Assembly (NCBI RefSeq): GCF_003116835.1 | Contig: NZ_BFFO01000001.1 | Coordinates: 1-64,000 of the forward strand | From: Lactococcus termiticola | GTDB lineage: Bacteria; Bacillota; Bacilli; Lactobacillales; Streptococcaceae | Direction of reading: 5' to 3' | DNA: 64,000 bases | Shown here: positions 37,515 through 48,054 of the stretch, one piece after another | Layout: each line of letters opens with the position of its first letter | How positions within the stretch are numbered: the first letter of the stretch is position 1 | Position numbers and translations under genes: made by a program | The notes under the pieces: generated by a model | The model's database searches: none | What the model saw: only the letters and a program-made list of their open reading frames with translations | What the model was told of the DNA's origin: nothing

Positions 37515-37521
37515 AAGTAAA

Positions 37522-37553
37522 AAAATCGCTTCATGATTATGAAGCGATTTTTT
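37522..37553. terminator. Bidirectional terminator
   Basis: AATCGCTTCAT and ATGAAGCGATT form an 11-bp stem around GATT, with A- and T-runs at the two ends, between the converging DoxX and BI-1 genes. Confidence 0.9.
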
Positions 37554-38254
37554 TAGTTTCTATTGCCACCAGCAATTCCAAAGATGCGAAGGAGCATCAA
37601 GAAGAGGTTGAGGAAGTCCAGATAAAGCGAGAAGGCCATAGAAATTGCCCAACCATCAGTTCCTCCAGTTTGATTGTAAACCTGCTCAATCTTTTGATTG
37701 TCATAGGCAATCAAACCAGAGAAGATGATGACACCAATCACTGAAGCAAAAAGCATCAGGGGCGTGCTCTGGATAAAGAAATTGGCAAGGCCAATCACAA
37801 TCAAACCAATCACACCTGCCACAAGGGCTTTATGCATGCCTGAAAGGTTACGCTTGGTTGTCCGACCATAAATTGATAGGGCAATAAACATGACAGTTGC
37901 TGTCCCGAATGCCAGTGTGATTGTCGTTGCCGTGTAAAGCAGGAGGGTAAAGGCAATCAAGAAGCCCATGAAGGCTGAATAAAAGATAAAGAGAGGCAAG
38001 GCCATCTTAGAGTTTTTCATTGCTGCCACTTGCATTGGAACCACAGCAAAAAGTGGAATCAACCAGAGCAAGAGGAAAATGAAACGATTGGCCTGCATAA
38101 GAGCAATCATGTTAGGTAAGAAAAAATTGATTGAGATGAAGCTGACAAGTGCTGAAACGAGCACTCCTACTCCCATCAAGCCATAGACCTTACTAAAGAA
38201 AGCATTTAGTCCTTCACGCTTTTGGTCAAAGATAACATTATTATTATTTTCCAT
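37553..38254 (-). CDS. Bax inhibitor-1 / YccA family membrane protein
   Basis: The 233-residue protein has seven helices and matches the BI-1 (TMBIM) family: FFSKVYGLMGVGVLVSALVS at the start, ALSIYGRTTKRNLSGMHKAL in the middle, IAYDNQKIEQVYNQ before the last helix with the conserved Asp, and LYLDFLNLFLMLLRIFG at the end. Members form pH-sensitive calcium or proton leaks, or interact with FtsH in E. coli. It is a single gene. Confidence 0.92.
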   Translation of the reverse strand: MENNNNVIFDQKREGLNAFFSKVYGLMGVGVLVSALVSFISINFFLPNMIALMQANRFIFLLLWLIPLFAVVPMQVAAMKNSKMALPLFIFYSAFMGFLIAFTLLLYTATTITLAFGTATVMFIALSIYGRTTKRNLSGMHKALVAGVIGLIVIGLANFFIQSTPLMLFASVIGVIIFSGLIAYDNQKIEQVYNQTGGTDGWAISMAFSLYLDFLNLFLMLLRIFGIAGGNRN

Positions 38255-38397
38255 GGAACCTCCATTTTTTTGAATTCTATAAACCTATTTTAACAGATTA
38301 TCCTCAAATCTCCTAGGGCTTTTGGCTGATTTTCAGGGGATTTGAGAGGATTTAAGAAATTAAAAAGACGCTAAAATTAGAGCCTTCTTTTGTTCGT

Positions 38398-38910
38398 TTA
38401 ATTTAAGATACTGGCCAGACGCTGTCTCAGGCGTTTGCGATTGGCCCACTTGAAACGTGCGGTTTGAGCCCCTTCTTTCATGGCAACATAGTCGTCCACA
38501 AAGGTTAAGAGCCAGCTTTCCTTATAGCGAGGCGGGTTAAGCGTTGCCCCCCACATGTGCTTGATAATCATGTCTTTTTCAAGCTCTGAAAGGCTTGTGA
38601 GCTTGCTGGCATTGCGGTAGGCAATCCGGGGATGGATATAGGCATGGCTCTTTTCAAACTTGGTGTCCCGCCAGTCATAATAGAACATGTCGTGGAAGAG
38701 GCCGGCACGGGCGGCTGCCTTCTGATTCCAGCCCAGTCGCTTGGCCAACTTGTAGCTGATATAGCTGACCCAGAGGCTGTGCACCATCCGGGTGGAGGTA
38801 TAATGATGCGGGATGGCATCTAACTTTTTGACCTCTGGCATCTCCATGAAGTGGCCCACATAGGACATAAACTCTGCATCGTTCAACCAAGGCTGATTTT
38901 CTAATCTCAT
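38398..38910 (-). CDS. HD-domain hydrolase
   Basis: The 170-residue protein has the HD phosphohydrolase pattern: [19 protein letters not shown], then [16 protein letters not shown] (HD pair), [10 protein letters not shown], and a late [10 protein letters not shown] with Asp. It resembles uncharacterised lactococcal and streptococcal HD-family hydrolases; substrate unknown. It is probably leaderless: TGT-TATAAT ends 7 nt before the ATG. A frame extending to 38973 crosses that promoter and is rejected. It is divergent from rpsT. Confidence 0.8.
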   Translation of the reverse strand: MRLENQPWLNDAEFMSYVGHFMEMPEVKKLDAIPHHYTSTRMVHSLWVSYISYKLAKRLGWNQKAAARAGLFHDMFYYDWRDTKFEKSHAYIHPRIAYRNASKLTSLSELEKDMIIKHMWGATLNPPRYKESWLLTFVDDYVAMKEGAQTARFKWANRKRLRQRLASILN

Positions 38911-38945
38911 AAGCTCGATTATAACACTAAATTTCACGAAGTCAA
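38910..38945 (-). promoter_or_regulatory. Promoter of the HD hydrolase, leaderless
   Basis: On the minus strand TTGACT (38945-38940), 16 nt, then TATAAT (38923-38918) preceded by TGT. Exactly 7 nt separate it from the ATG at 38910, so the start codon is at the expected 5' end. Confidence 0.65.
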
Positions 38946-38983
38946 TACGATATACAAGCTTAAAATTTTTCAATATTTAGTGG

Positions 38984-39012
38984 TTTACAAAGCTCAAGTT
39001 TTCCTGTATAAT
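38984..39012 (+). promoter_or_regulatory. rpsT promoter
   Basis: TTTACA (38984-38989), a 17-nt spacer and TATAAT (39007-39012). The leader of about 25 nt includes the site GGAGG. Confidence 0.75.
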
Positions 39013-39042
39013 TGTAAGGTACTAAAAAATTTGGAGGAAAAA

Positions 39043-39276
39043 ATGGCTAATATTAAATCTGCAATCAAACGTGCCGAATTGAATACTAAAGCAAACGAAC
39101 GCAACTCAGCTCAAAAAGCTGCGATGCGTACTGCTATCAAGAAATTTGATGCTGCACCTAGCGAAGAGCTTTACCGTGAAGCTAGCTCAGCAATCGACCG
39201 TGCCGCTTCAAAAGGCTTGATCAAAGCTAACAAAGCATCACGCGATAAGTCTCGTCTTGCTGCTAAACTTGCTTAA
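39043..39276 (+). CDS. rpsT: 30S ribosomal protein S20
   Basis: The 77-residue basic protein starts [20 protein letters not shown] and ends [15 protein letters not shown], a full match to bacterial S20. GGAGG lies 6 nt before the ATG. It is monocistronic with a strong promoter and a terminator at 39279-39302 (AATGCTCA/TGAGCATT plus T-run). Confidence 0.98.
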   Translation: MANIKSAIKRAELNTKANERNSAQKAAMRTAIKKFDAAPSEELYREASSAIDRAASKGLIKANKASRDKSRLAAKLA

Positions 39277-39278
39277 AA

Positions 39279-39302
39279 AAATGCTCAGTGAGCATTTTTT
39301 AT
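39279..39302 (+). terminator. rpsT terminator
   Basis: AAATGCTCA and TGAGCATTT with a one- to two-base loop, then a T-run. Confidence 0.9.
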
Positions 39303-39370
39303 TTTCTCGCAGAACCCTCATCCTGCTACAATGATTTAAGCTCTGAGCTCTGAACATCCTTTAATAAACT

Positions 39371-39987
39371 ATGAAAACAACCAAATTCCTATTTATTTTC
39401 TCCACCTACTTAACATTTATACTCGGTAGCCTAACCATCTACTTCTCATCTCAGACGGTCGCCCTACATAAGACCTTAGTTCTTCCCATCATAATTGGAC
39501 AAGTTTTATTCTCGCGGGTTGGGCTATCGTCGTATTCACACTAGGCGGAGCCTTAATCATCTTCCCGTTTTTCATTGCTGTCACAATTTTTGCCTTACTT
39601 TATTGCTATTGTAGCATTCTGGCGACTTCAATCCCCATTATCGTAGAGATGTGGAAATCAGAAAATAAATTTATCAGTTATTCAAAATTTCCTCTTTTCT
39701 TTCTTGATATTGTTGTAGTTTTTCTACTTTTCTTTGGAAAAGTTCAGCTACTCATAGCAGAACTTTTATCCAACCATCAGTCATCTTATTTTGAGACTTT
39801 TATTTTTCTAGGACTGTTTGTCCTATTGGCTTTAGCAAACTTCTTCATTATAAAAAAACAAGCTTCTACTTTAAGAATCTTGTACACTTTGAGCTTATTA
39901 CTTTTTGTAACAGATATTTTCACAGCACCCTTTGTAGTCAAAGCTATCCAAAAACAAACTAAAATTTCAGAAAAGAACCCTACTTAA
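39371..39987 (+). pseudogene. Small membrane protein gene with frameshift
   Basis: A frame beginning MKTTKFLFIFSTYLTFILGS at 39371 is hydrophobic and stops at 39539-39541. From about 39515 the next frame carries on in the same style: LAGWAIVVFTLGGALIIFP, then FFIAVTIFALLYCYCSILA, and runs to 39987. Together they give about 205 residues with five or six helices. The change of frame lies in TTTTATTCTCGCGGG near 39505-39520. I do not recognise the family. It is either a decayed gene or a sequencing error. No clear ribosome site precedes the ATG. It converges with recD2. Confidence 0.55.
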
Positions 39988-42364
39988 ATATCGCCAAATC
40001 CACCTCTGTAATCCCAATCATCGGATCAAAATCGCCAGAATCAATCATCTGAGGGCTGAGTATCGGCTCTCTTTCTTCTTGGACTTCTTCCATTTCTAGA
40101 GATAAATCAGTCGATACTGCAGGCTCCACAGAAATTTCCATCTCTGGAAAACGCTCCAAGAGATAAGTCTTTCGATTGGCTCCTTCTTTCTGGACAGCCT
40201 GTCTGAAGGCAGTTTCTTCTCCGATGAGAATCAGCGACTGCTTGGCCCGGGTAATCCCTGTGTAGAGCAGGTTTCGCTCAAGCATTCTCGAATAGCTCGA
40301 CACCATGGGGATGATCACGCTTGAAAACTCCGAGCCCTGAGCCTTGTGGATGCTCATAGCATAGGCCAGCGTGATCTTATACCACTCAGCCCGTGGATAG
40401 ACGACCTCTTCGCCGTCAAAATCCATGACAATCTCATCCTGTTTGGACTCGCTGTGCTTGGCTGGAATCAGCTCTTTAATCTGGCCTAAATCTCCATTAA
40501 AGACATTAGAGACCGCATCATTGACCAGGTGGAGGACCTTATCCCCCAGCCGGTAGTTCTTATCGCGATAGACAAACTCGAGGGCGTCATCATCCTTAGG
40601 ATTAAAGAGCTCTTGGAGGAGCTTATTGAGGGCGTCAATCCCAGCATTGCCCTTATACATCGGGGCGAGGAGCTGGAGCTCAAAAGGATCATTGCCCCGG
40701 CGAATCCAGGCAGAGGCAATCTGCTCAACCAGCTTGGCAACCTGAGGGCCACGGGCCTCAAAGTAAGAGCGATCTGGCTTTCGCTTCTTAAAGTCAGCTG
40801 GAAGCTGGCCCTCCTTAATACTGTGGGCCAAATCAACAATCGTCGAATCATCCCCCTGTCTGAAAATCTTATCCAGCCTGACAGCAGGAATTTTTGGGAT
40901 TTTTAATAAATCCGCAAAGACCTGACCAGGCCCGACAGAAGGGAGCTGGTCGCTATCACCGACCAGGAGGACCTTCATCGAGGGAGCAATGGCCTGAAAG
41001 AGCTTGTTGGCCAGCCAGGTATCGACCATAGAAAACTCATCAACAATCAAAAGGGAGCCGGACAGGTCATTGCTGAAGTCATCGCCTGGCTCATCCTCCT
41101 GGGTCAGGCCCAGATGGCGATGGAGGGTCGCCGCTGACAGGCCGGTCATCTCATTCATCCGCCGACTGGCCCGGCCAGTAGGAGCCGCCAGCAATATCGG
41201 AAAGAGGTCGTCCGTATAATGGCTCTCGTCTAGGTCAACCTTATAAAGCTTGGCATAGACCTCGATAAAGCCCCGAATAATCGTTGTCTTCCCGGTCCCA
41301 GGCCCACCTGTCAAAATCGAAAACTGCGACTGAATCGCCTGGACAATGGCGGCCTTCTGCTGGTCGGCATAGCTCATGTCAAAGTCAGCCTCGACTTCTT
41401 CGATGGCTTCCAAAATCTCGGCCTCGCTAAAGTCGTCGCCCTTGCGGTCGAGCATCTTCATCAGTGAGTTGGCAATGCCGGATTCAGCAAAATAAAGGCT
41501 GTTTTCAAAAATTTTTCGGCCTTCCTGCTGGACAAGGCCATCATCAATCAAGCCCTTGAGCTCTGTCGCCAGGGCATCTGGAGCGACCTGGCTTTGCCGG
41601 GCTTCCAGTAAAAGCTGGATAGCCTTTTCAAGCAGTTCCTTGGCTTCGATATAGGTGTCGCCGGTCTCTGCACTCTGGCTTTCTACGACGTGCAGGAGGG
41701 CCGCCCGAAAGCGTTCTGGGCTATCGCTTGCAATGCCCAGTTCTTCTGCGATTTTATCGGCCGTCTTAAAGCCGATGCCCTTGATATCTTCGACCAATTG
41801 GTAGGGATTACTCCGGACCTTCTCCAGGCTCTCTTCCTTGTAGAGCTCATAGATTTCAAAGGTCAGCCTGCTAGAGATGCCAAATTCAGCCAGACTGCTA
41901 AAAATCTTTTCCATACCATGATTTTCCTTGAGGACCTTCATGAAGCTCTTAGCCTTGGCTGGCGTCATGATGGATTCTAGACTTTCCGGGTGATCAAGGA
42001 GCTGGTCGACCGTGTCGACAGGATAGAGCTCGACGATTTTTTGAGCCGTCTTTGCCCCAACACCTGAAAATTTATCGCTTGAAAAATACTTGATCAAGCC
42101 TCCTGCAGAGGTCGGCACGGCCTTTTCATAGCTTTCGACCGCCAGCTGCTCGCCGTATTTGGCATGGGTCGTGAGTCTGCCCTTAAAGCTGTAGCTCTCG
42201 CCCTCAGTGACCTCAGCAATCGTGCCGGTCACGACAATCTCGCTATCTCCATAATCCGTGTCTGTGTCCTCGATTTCAAGAAGGAGGACCTTATAGAAAT
42301 TGCTCGGATTACTAAAAAAGATAGCCTCTATCCTGCCTGTAAAGGAAACCTGTTCTGGATTCAT
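39980..42364 (-). CDS. recD2: RecD2-type ATP-dependent DNA helicase
   Basis: The 794-residue product is a superfamily 1B 5'-3' helicase. An N-terminal OB-like domain is followed by helix-hairpin-helix modules (FSGVGAKTAQKIVELYP, IKGIGFKTADKIAEELG). Walker A is LTGGPGTGKTTIIRGF, Walker B SLLIVDEFSMVD, and motif VI lies in YTGITRAKQSL. It acts in DNA repair without RecBC. The ATG at 42364 overlaps the stop of the phosphatase gene (ATGA), so I prefer it to the start five codons upstream. It is the last gene of the aroA-aroK operon. Confidence 0.95.
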   Translation of the reverse strand: MNPEQVSFTGRIEAIFFSNPSNFYKVLLLEIEDTDTDYGDSEIVVTGTIAEVTEGESYSFKGRLTTHAKYGEQLAVESYEKAVPTSAGGLIKYFSSDKFSGVGAKTAQKIVELYPVDTVDQLLDHPESLESIMTPAKAKSFMKVLKENHGMEKIFSSLAEFGISSRLTFEIYELYKEESLEKVRSNPYQLVEDIKGIGFKTADKIAEELGIASDSPERFRAALLHVVESQSAETGDTYIEAKELLEKAIQLLLEARQSQVAPDALATELKGLIDDGLVQQEGRKIFENSLYFAESGIANSLMKMLDRKGDDFSEAEILEAIEEVEADFDMSYADQQKAAIVQAIQSQFSILTGGPGTGKTTIIRGFIEVYAKLYKVDLDESHYTDDLFPILLAAPTGRASRRMNEMTGLSAATLHRHLGLTQEDEPGDDFSNDLSGSLLIVDEFSMVDTWLANKLFQAIAPSMKVLLVGDSDQLPSVGPGQVFADLLKIPKIPAVRLDKIFRQGDDSTIVDLAHSIKEGQLPADFKKRKPDRSYFEARGPQVAKLVEQIASAWIRRGNDPFELQLLAPMYKGNAGIDALNKLLQELFNPKDDDALEFVYRDKNYRLGDKVLHLVNDAVSNVFNGDLGQIKELIPAKHSESKQDEIVMDFDGEEVVYPRAEWYKITLAYAMSIHKAQGSEFSSVIIPMVSSYSRMLERNLLYTGITRAKQSLILIGEETAFRQAVQKEGANRKTYLLERFPEMEISVEPAVSTDLSLEMEEVQEEREPILSPQMIDSGDFDPMIGITEVDLAIFK

Positions 42365-42954
42365 AGGCTCTCGTTCCATTTCTGGAGCTTAAATTGCTCG
42401 CCTTCTAGTCTTAAGATACTGACGGTGTTATTGGCCAGACCGCCTGCTGACCGGAGTTCTGCTAGGGGAAAACCTGCCAGGTGGCGGATACCTGCTGTCC
42501 CGCTGGCTCCGTGGCCGACGAGTAGGATGTTCTCTGCCTGGCTGTTCTTGAGCTCGTCAGCCAGGTCGTCAAAGCGATTCAAGACCGATTCTACTGACTC
42601 CGCCCCAAACTTTGAGCCGTCAAAATGAGGCAGGTACTCTCTTGAGGCCTGCATTTCTTCAGGGTATTTGGCGACAGAGTCGACGATTAGCTGGCCTTCG
42701 AGCTCTCCAAAATTCCATTCGGAGAGTCTAGCGTCAGCTTCTGGGTCTTGATTTGTCAGGAGCTTCGCTGTCGTCATGGCCCGCTTTTGAGGGCTGGACT
42801 TGACCAGGTCGAAGTGGACGTCTGAGAGGCTTTCGGCCAAATGTTTGATGGCCTCATAAGACTCCGGCAGGAGCTCAGAGTCGCCATGCTGGCCCTGGAG
42901 GCGTTTTTCTAAATTCCATTCCGTCTTTCCGTGGCGGACAAAGTAGATGTTCAT
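42361..42954 (-). CDS. Histidine phosphatase family protein (PhoE/GpmB-like)
   Basis: The 197-residue protein has the RHG motif IYFVRHGKTEWNLEKRLQGQ, the acid-donor region LSEWNFGELEGQ, and the late His in ILLVGHGASGTAG. It is a broad-specificity phosphatase rather than a true mutase; the substrate is unknown. It lies between aroK and recD2 in one minus-strand operon. Confidence 0.9.
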   Translation of the reverse strand: MNIYFVRHGKTEWNLEKRLQGQHGDSELLPESYEAIKHLAESLSDVHFDLVKSSPQKRAMTTAKLLTNQDPEADARLSEWNFGELEGQLIVDSVAKYPEEMQASREYLPHFDGSKFGAESVESVLNRFDDLADELKNSQAENILLVGHGASGTAGIRHLAGFPLAELRSAGGLANNTVSILRLEGEQFKLQKWNESL

Positions 42955-42972
42955 GTGTTTCCTTTTATAATG

Positions 42973-44780
<1,808 letters not shown>

Positions 44781-44799
44781 TCAAGAACATTTATAGCAA

Positions 44800-44823
44800 G
44801 GAAAAAGGCCAGCCGGCCTTTAT
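44800..44823 (-). terminator. Terminator of the two-component operon
   Basis: AAGGCCGGC and GGCCTT pair tightly and are followed by TTTTTCC on the minus strand, just after the kinase stop. Confidence 0.6.
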
Positions 44824-44836
44824 ATTATCTGTCTTT

Positions 44837-45724
44837 TCAGCTCATTTTTCGGATGACAATTTCTGTCCCCTTGCCTACTTCTGAATTGACCTCTGCCTTA
44901 AAGCCCAGCTTGTCAAAAATCAGCTTGGTCAAGTAAAGACCCAGCCCCGTTGACTTCTGCTGGTTGAGGTGGCCGTTGTAGCCTGTAAACCCATGCTCAA
45001 AGAGGCGGGGGACATCTTCAGGAAGAATGCCGCGACCTGTGTCAATCAGGCGGATTTCGCCTTCACTGATACGGACAATAAGGCCCCCTTTATCCGTGTA
45101 CTTGACTGCATTGTTGACCAACTGCTCAAGGGCAATCGTCAGCCAACGCCGGTCGGTCGTCAACTGCCAGTCGCCATCAATCTCAACCGACAGGTCTTTT
45201 TGAATAAAGAAATTGGCATACTTCTTAATAATTGAGCGAACCAGGTCAGCAAGCGAAACTTCTTCAAAGCGAAAATCCGTCGATAAATTCTTAATCCGAA
45301 CGCTCTCCAGCAACATGTTCAGGTAGTTGTCCAGGGCAAAAAGCTGTCTTTCTAAGTCCCGGCTGGATATGGTCTCCGAGGTCTGCAACATCAGGTCCAT
45401 AGCCGCTATCGGCACCTTCATCTGGTGGGACCAAATCCGCATCAGGTCCCGCTGTTCCTTGTCTGCCAGCTCAATTTCACTGACCTTTTTGGTCAATTCA
45501 TCCAGCCTGCATTCCAGCTCAAAACGCTCCTTGACTTCTTTTCTAAAACGGAGATAGTTAAAAAAGGAATAGACAAAGATCATCACGATGACCAGGGCCG
45601 TCGCATTGATGAGGGCGAATAAGGGCAGGTGCCAGAGGACAAAGGTCAGCAGGTAGACCGCCAGGCTCAAAAAGAAAAGCAGGAACTCGGCCCTTTTTGT
45701 CTTAAAATAGTCAGATAAGTCCAT
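44837..45724 (-). CDS. BceS-like sensor histidine kinase
   Basis: The 295-residue kinase has two close N-terminal helices with almost no outer loop (FLLFFLSLAVYLLTFVLWHL, LINATALVIVMIFVYSFFNY), the intramembrane-sensing build. The phospho-acceptor region is LMRIWSHQMKVPIAAMDLML. The ATPase part has EQLVNNAVKYTDKGG, IRLIDTGRGILPEDVPRLFE and STGLGLYLTKLI. BceS-type kinases normally respond to antimicrobial peptides through a BceAB transporter, but none is encoded here. It overlaps the regulator gene by 14 nt. Confidence 0.88.
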   Translation of the reverse strand: MDLSDYFKTKRAEFLLFFLSLAVYLLTFVLWHLPLFALINATALVIVMIFVYSFFNYLRFRKEVKERFELECRLDELTKKVSEIELADKEQRDLMRIWSHQMKVPIAAMDLMLQTSETISSRDLERQLFALDNYLNMLLESVRIKNLSTDFRFEEVSLADLVRSIIKKYANFFIQKDLSVEIDGDWQLTTDRRWLTIALEQLVNNAVKYTDKGGLIVRISEGEIRLIDTGRGILPEDVPRLFEHGFTGYNGHLNQQKSTGLGLYLTKLIFDKLGFKAEVNSEVGKGTEIVIRKMS

Positions 45725-46358
45725 AACCCTTGCCCCGCTTCGTTGTAATATGCTCGTCAAAGCCGATTTCTGCGACCTTCTTGCGGAGTCGCGTCATCTT
45801 GACATTAAAAGTATTGCTGTCAATAAATTCATCGGTCTGCCAGAGGGCCTGAAGGAGGGCCTCCTTGCTGACCAGCTCGCCTTCGGCCTTAAAAAGCAGG
45901 CTCAGAACCTTGTTTTCTGAAGCTGTTAATTCAATTTGAGCATCGTCCTTCATTAAGAAGCCATCCAATAATTCATAGCCTGCAAAGGTCAGCTTACTGC
46001 TTTCAAAACGCCGTAAAACAGCCTTTATCTTAGCCTTCAGAATTTCTAATGAAAAAGGCTTGGTCACAAAATCATCCGCCCCCTGATTCATGGCAGAGAC
46101 CTGATTCATCTCATCTGAGCTCGATGAAATAAAGATAATCGGCATCTTGCTCAGCTTTCTGAGCTCTGTCGTCCAGTAAAAGCCTGAGAAAAAGGGCAAG
46201 CCGATGTCCATGAGGACCAGATCCGCCTCAAACTCTAGAATCTCTTGCTTTACTGCTCGAAAATCCGTCACGCTCTTGACCTGATAGTCCTCCTTGAGGA
46301 CATTTTTTAGGCTGTCTACAATCGTCTTATCGTCTTCCACAATAAAAATCTTGTTCAT
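45711..46358 (-). CDS. OmpR-family response regulator (BceR-like)
   Basis: The 215-residue regulator has a receiver domain with acidic pocket FIVEDD, phospho-acceptor LVLMDIGLPFFSGF, IIFISSSSDEM and KPFSLEIL. A winged-helix domain follows (ELTASENKVLSLLF, DSNTFNVKMTRLRKKVAEIG, TKRGKGYGLI). Together with the kinase downstream it forms a two-component system. The promoter is TTGC-TATAAT about 25 nt before AAAGGAG. Confidence 0.93.
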   Translation of the reverse strand: MNKIFIVEDDKTIVDSLKNVLKEDYQVKSVTDFRAVKQEILEFEADLVLMDIGLPFFSGFYWTTELRKLSKMPIIFISSSSDEMNQVSAMNQGADDFVTKPFSLEILKAKIKAVLRRFESSKLTFAGYELLDGFLMKDDAQIELTASENKVLSLLFKAEGELVSKEALLQALWQTDEFIDSNTFNVKMTRLRKKVAEIGFDEHITTKRGKGYGLI

Positions 46359-46463
46359 TGGCTCTCCTTTTCTAATTATTATAGCAAAAATTCAGACTTA
46401 TTTTTATCACAGCCTTGCCCATTTTTGCTAGCGAAAAAAATCCTGTTTCTCGTGCCAGTTTCC

Positions 46464-46527
46464 TTGCTATTGTCCCGAGATGCTGATATACTGTGTGTGT
46501 CAAATATGTGATTGCTTGCACAATCAC
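46464..46527 (+). promoter_or_regulatory. Promoter and operator-like repeat of DoxX copy 2
   Basis: TTGCTA (46464-46469), 17 nt, then TATACT (46487-46492), which is also extended by TGA. The inverted repeat GTGATTG-6-CAATCAC (46508-46527) lies in the leader, between the predicted start and the ATG at 46545. It could bind a repressor or fold in the RNA. Confidence 0.55.
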
Positions 46528-46544
46528 AAAGAAAGTGTACTTTT

Positions 46545-47066
46545 ATGATTCAATTTTTACGTCAAAACAAAATCGCCATGTGGCTGATGACGCTCATCCG
46601 TATCTATATCGGCTACCTCTGGATGATGGACGGCTGGGAAAAACTGACGACCAAGGGCGGCTTCCATGCTGAAGGCCTGATTACGGGTGCCCTGCATCAG
46701 GGGACTGCGGTAAAGCCTTATTCTTATCCCTGGTTTGCCCACTTCCTCAATGCGACAACCAACGGCGGACATGATGCCAGCTTCTTTAACTTCCTGGTCC
46801 CTTGGGGCGAATTTTTAGTCGGTCTGGGTCTGATTTTCGGGACACTGACTCTGGCGGCTGCCTTCTTTGGAATCCTGATGAACTTTACCTACCTGCTCTC
46901 AGGCGTGGTTTCTGTCAATCCGACCTACATTGTTCTCCAATTCCTGATTTTGATGGCCGGCTTCAATGCTGCTAAAATCGGGCTAGACTACTGGGTAACT
47001 CCATTCCTCCGCAAAATCATTCCCTTCCTCAATAATGATATTGAGACAAGAAAGCTTGCTGAATAA
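46545..47066 (+). CDS. DoxX-family membrane protein (copy 2)
   Basis: The 173-residue protein has the same build as the one at 37008: MTLIRIYIGYLWMMDGWEKL, FLVPWGEFLVGLGLIFGTLT, FNAAKIGLDYWVTPFLRK and the ending PFLNNDIE. The ribosome site is weak (GAAAG). It is divergent from the two-component operon, next to its regulator, so it may be a target. Function is unknown. Confidence 0.85.
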   Translation: MIQFLRQNKIAMWLMTLIRIYIGYLWMMDGWEKLTTKGGFHAEGLITGALHQGTAVKPYSYPWFAHFLNATTNGGHDASFFNFLVPWGEFLVGLGLIFGTLTLAAAFFGILMNFTYLLSGVVSVNPTYIVLQFLILMAGFNAAKIGLDYWVTPFLRKIIPFLNNDIETRKLAE

Positions 47067-47077
47067 GCTTAGCAAAT

Positions 47078-47114
47078 AAAAAAGTCCAGCAGATTTAACT
47101 GCTGGGCTTTTCTC
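47078..47114. terminator. Bidirectional terminator between DoxX copy 2 and fabI
   Basis: AAGTCCAGCAG and CTGCTGGGCTT form an 11-bp stem with one G-U pair, flanked by A- and T-runs. Confidence 0.88.
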
Positions 47115-47121
47115 ATATTCA

Positions 47122-47874
47122 TTAAGTCAGGTGGACACCCTTATCAACATAGACGATATCTCCGATAACACCTGCAGCGAGCGGGCTCACGAGGAAGGCA
47201 GCGGTCTGGCCGACTTCTTCGATGGTCACACCGACACCGTCAGCTGTACGGCTGTCTGACTCTTTAATCAAGTCCTTGTAGCCTGAAACGCCTGATACGG
47301 CAAGGGTTTTAATGGCTCCGGCAGAAATCCCGTTGACATGGACACCGATGTGGGCCATCTCAGCTGCCAGGTAGCGGACGCTGGCTTCCAGTGAAGCCTT
47401 GGCGATTCCCATCACGTTGTAGTTAGGGATGGCACGAACTGAGCCCATGTAGGTCAGGGTCACGATACCAGCACCCTCATTAAGGAGAGGTTTCGCAGCC
47501 TTGGCAACAGCAAGGAGACTGTAGGCTGAAACGTCTTGAGCCAATGCAAAGCCGTCACGAGAGATGTCTGAGACGTTGCCCCCCAGCTCTTCTTTTTTAG
47601 AGTAGGCAATGGCGTGCACAAGGCCGTCGATCTTGCCAACTTTTGATTCGATTTCAGCAAAGGCTGACGCGATAGACTCGTCAGAAACCACGTCACATTC
47701 GATGAGGATGTCATCAGCTTCAGCGAGCTTGGCCAGCTGTTTTTCCATCCGTTCATTTTGATAAGTATAGATCAGGGTTGCTCCCTGGTCTTTCATAGCT
47801 TTTGCACAACCCCAAGCGATGGATTTGTTATTGGCAACGCCCATAATCACAATCTTCTTGCCTTCTAAAAACAT
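47122..47874 (-). CDS. fabI: Enoyl-[acyl-carrier-protein] reductase (NADH)
   Basis: The 250-residue enzyme has the FabI nucleotide motif KIVIMGVANNKSIAWGCAKA, HAIAYSKKEELGG and the catalytic Tyr-x6-Lys in NYNVMGIAKASLE. The start with AAGGAA upstream is preferred to one 48 nt earlier. It reduces enoyl-ACP in the last step of fatty acid elongation. It is divergent from a fabZ gene, the arrangement known in lactococci and enterococci apart from the main fab operon. Confidence 0.96.
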   Translation of the reverse strand: MFLEGKKIVIMGVANNKSIAWGCAKAMKDQGATLIYTYQNERMEKQLAKLAEADDILIECDVVSDESIASAFAEIESKVGKIDGLVHAIAYSKKEELGGNVSDISRDGFALAQDVSAYSLLAVAKAAKPLLNEGAGIVTLTYMGSVRAIPNYNVMGIAKASLEASVRYLAAEMAHIGVHVNGISAGAIKTLAVSGVSGYKDLIKESDSRTADGVGVTIEEVGQTAAFLVSPLAAGVIGDIVYVDKGVHLT

Positions 47875-47977
47875 AAAAAAATAATTCCTTCCAAGATAAT
47901 AAAAAATTGACAACGACTGCATTTATTGATAAACTTATGCTTATAATAGTTTGCCTTGTCTAAATACTTTATAGGTA

Positions 47978-47994
47978 AAATTGTAAATCAAATT
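47978..47994. promoter_or_regulatory. Candidate FabT operator
   Basis: The sequence here matches the streptococcal FabT palindrome (ANTTTGATTATCAAATT) at 14 of 17 positions, including a full TCAAATT half-site. It lies between the divergent fabI and fabZ promoters. Confidence 0.4.
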
Positions 47995-48054
47995 CTCTTA
48001 AAAGTCAAGGATTTGTTTTATAATACAAATTAAAGCGTCAGAAAGTGAGAAATC

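Noticed and set aside
38911-38973. Longer start for the HD hydrolase
   Set aside because: The extension covers the -35 and -10 boxes and has no ribosome site, so the ATG at 38910 is preferred.
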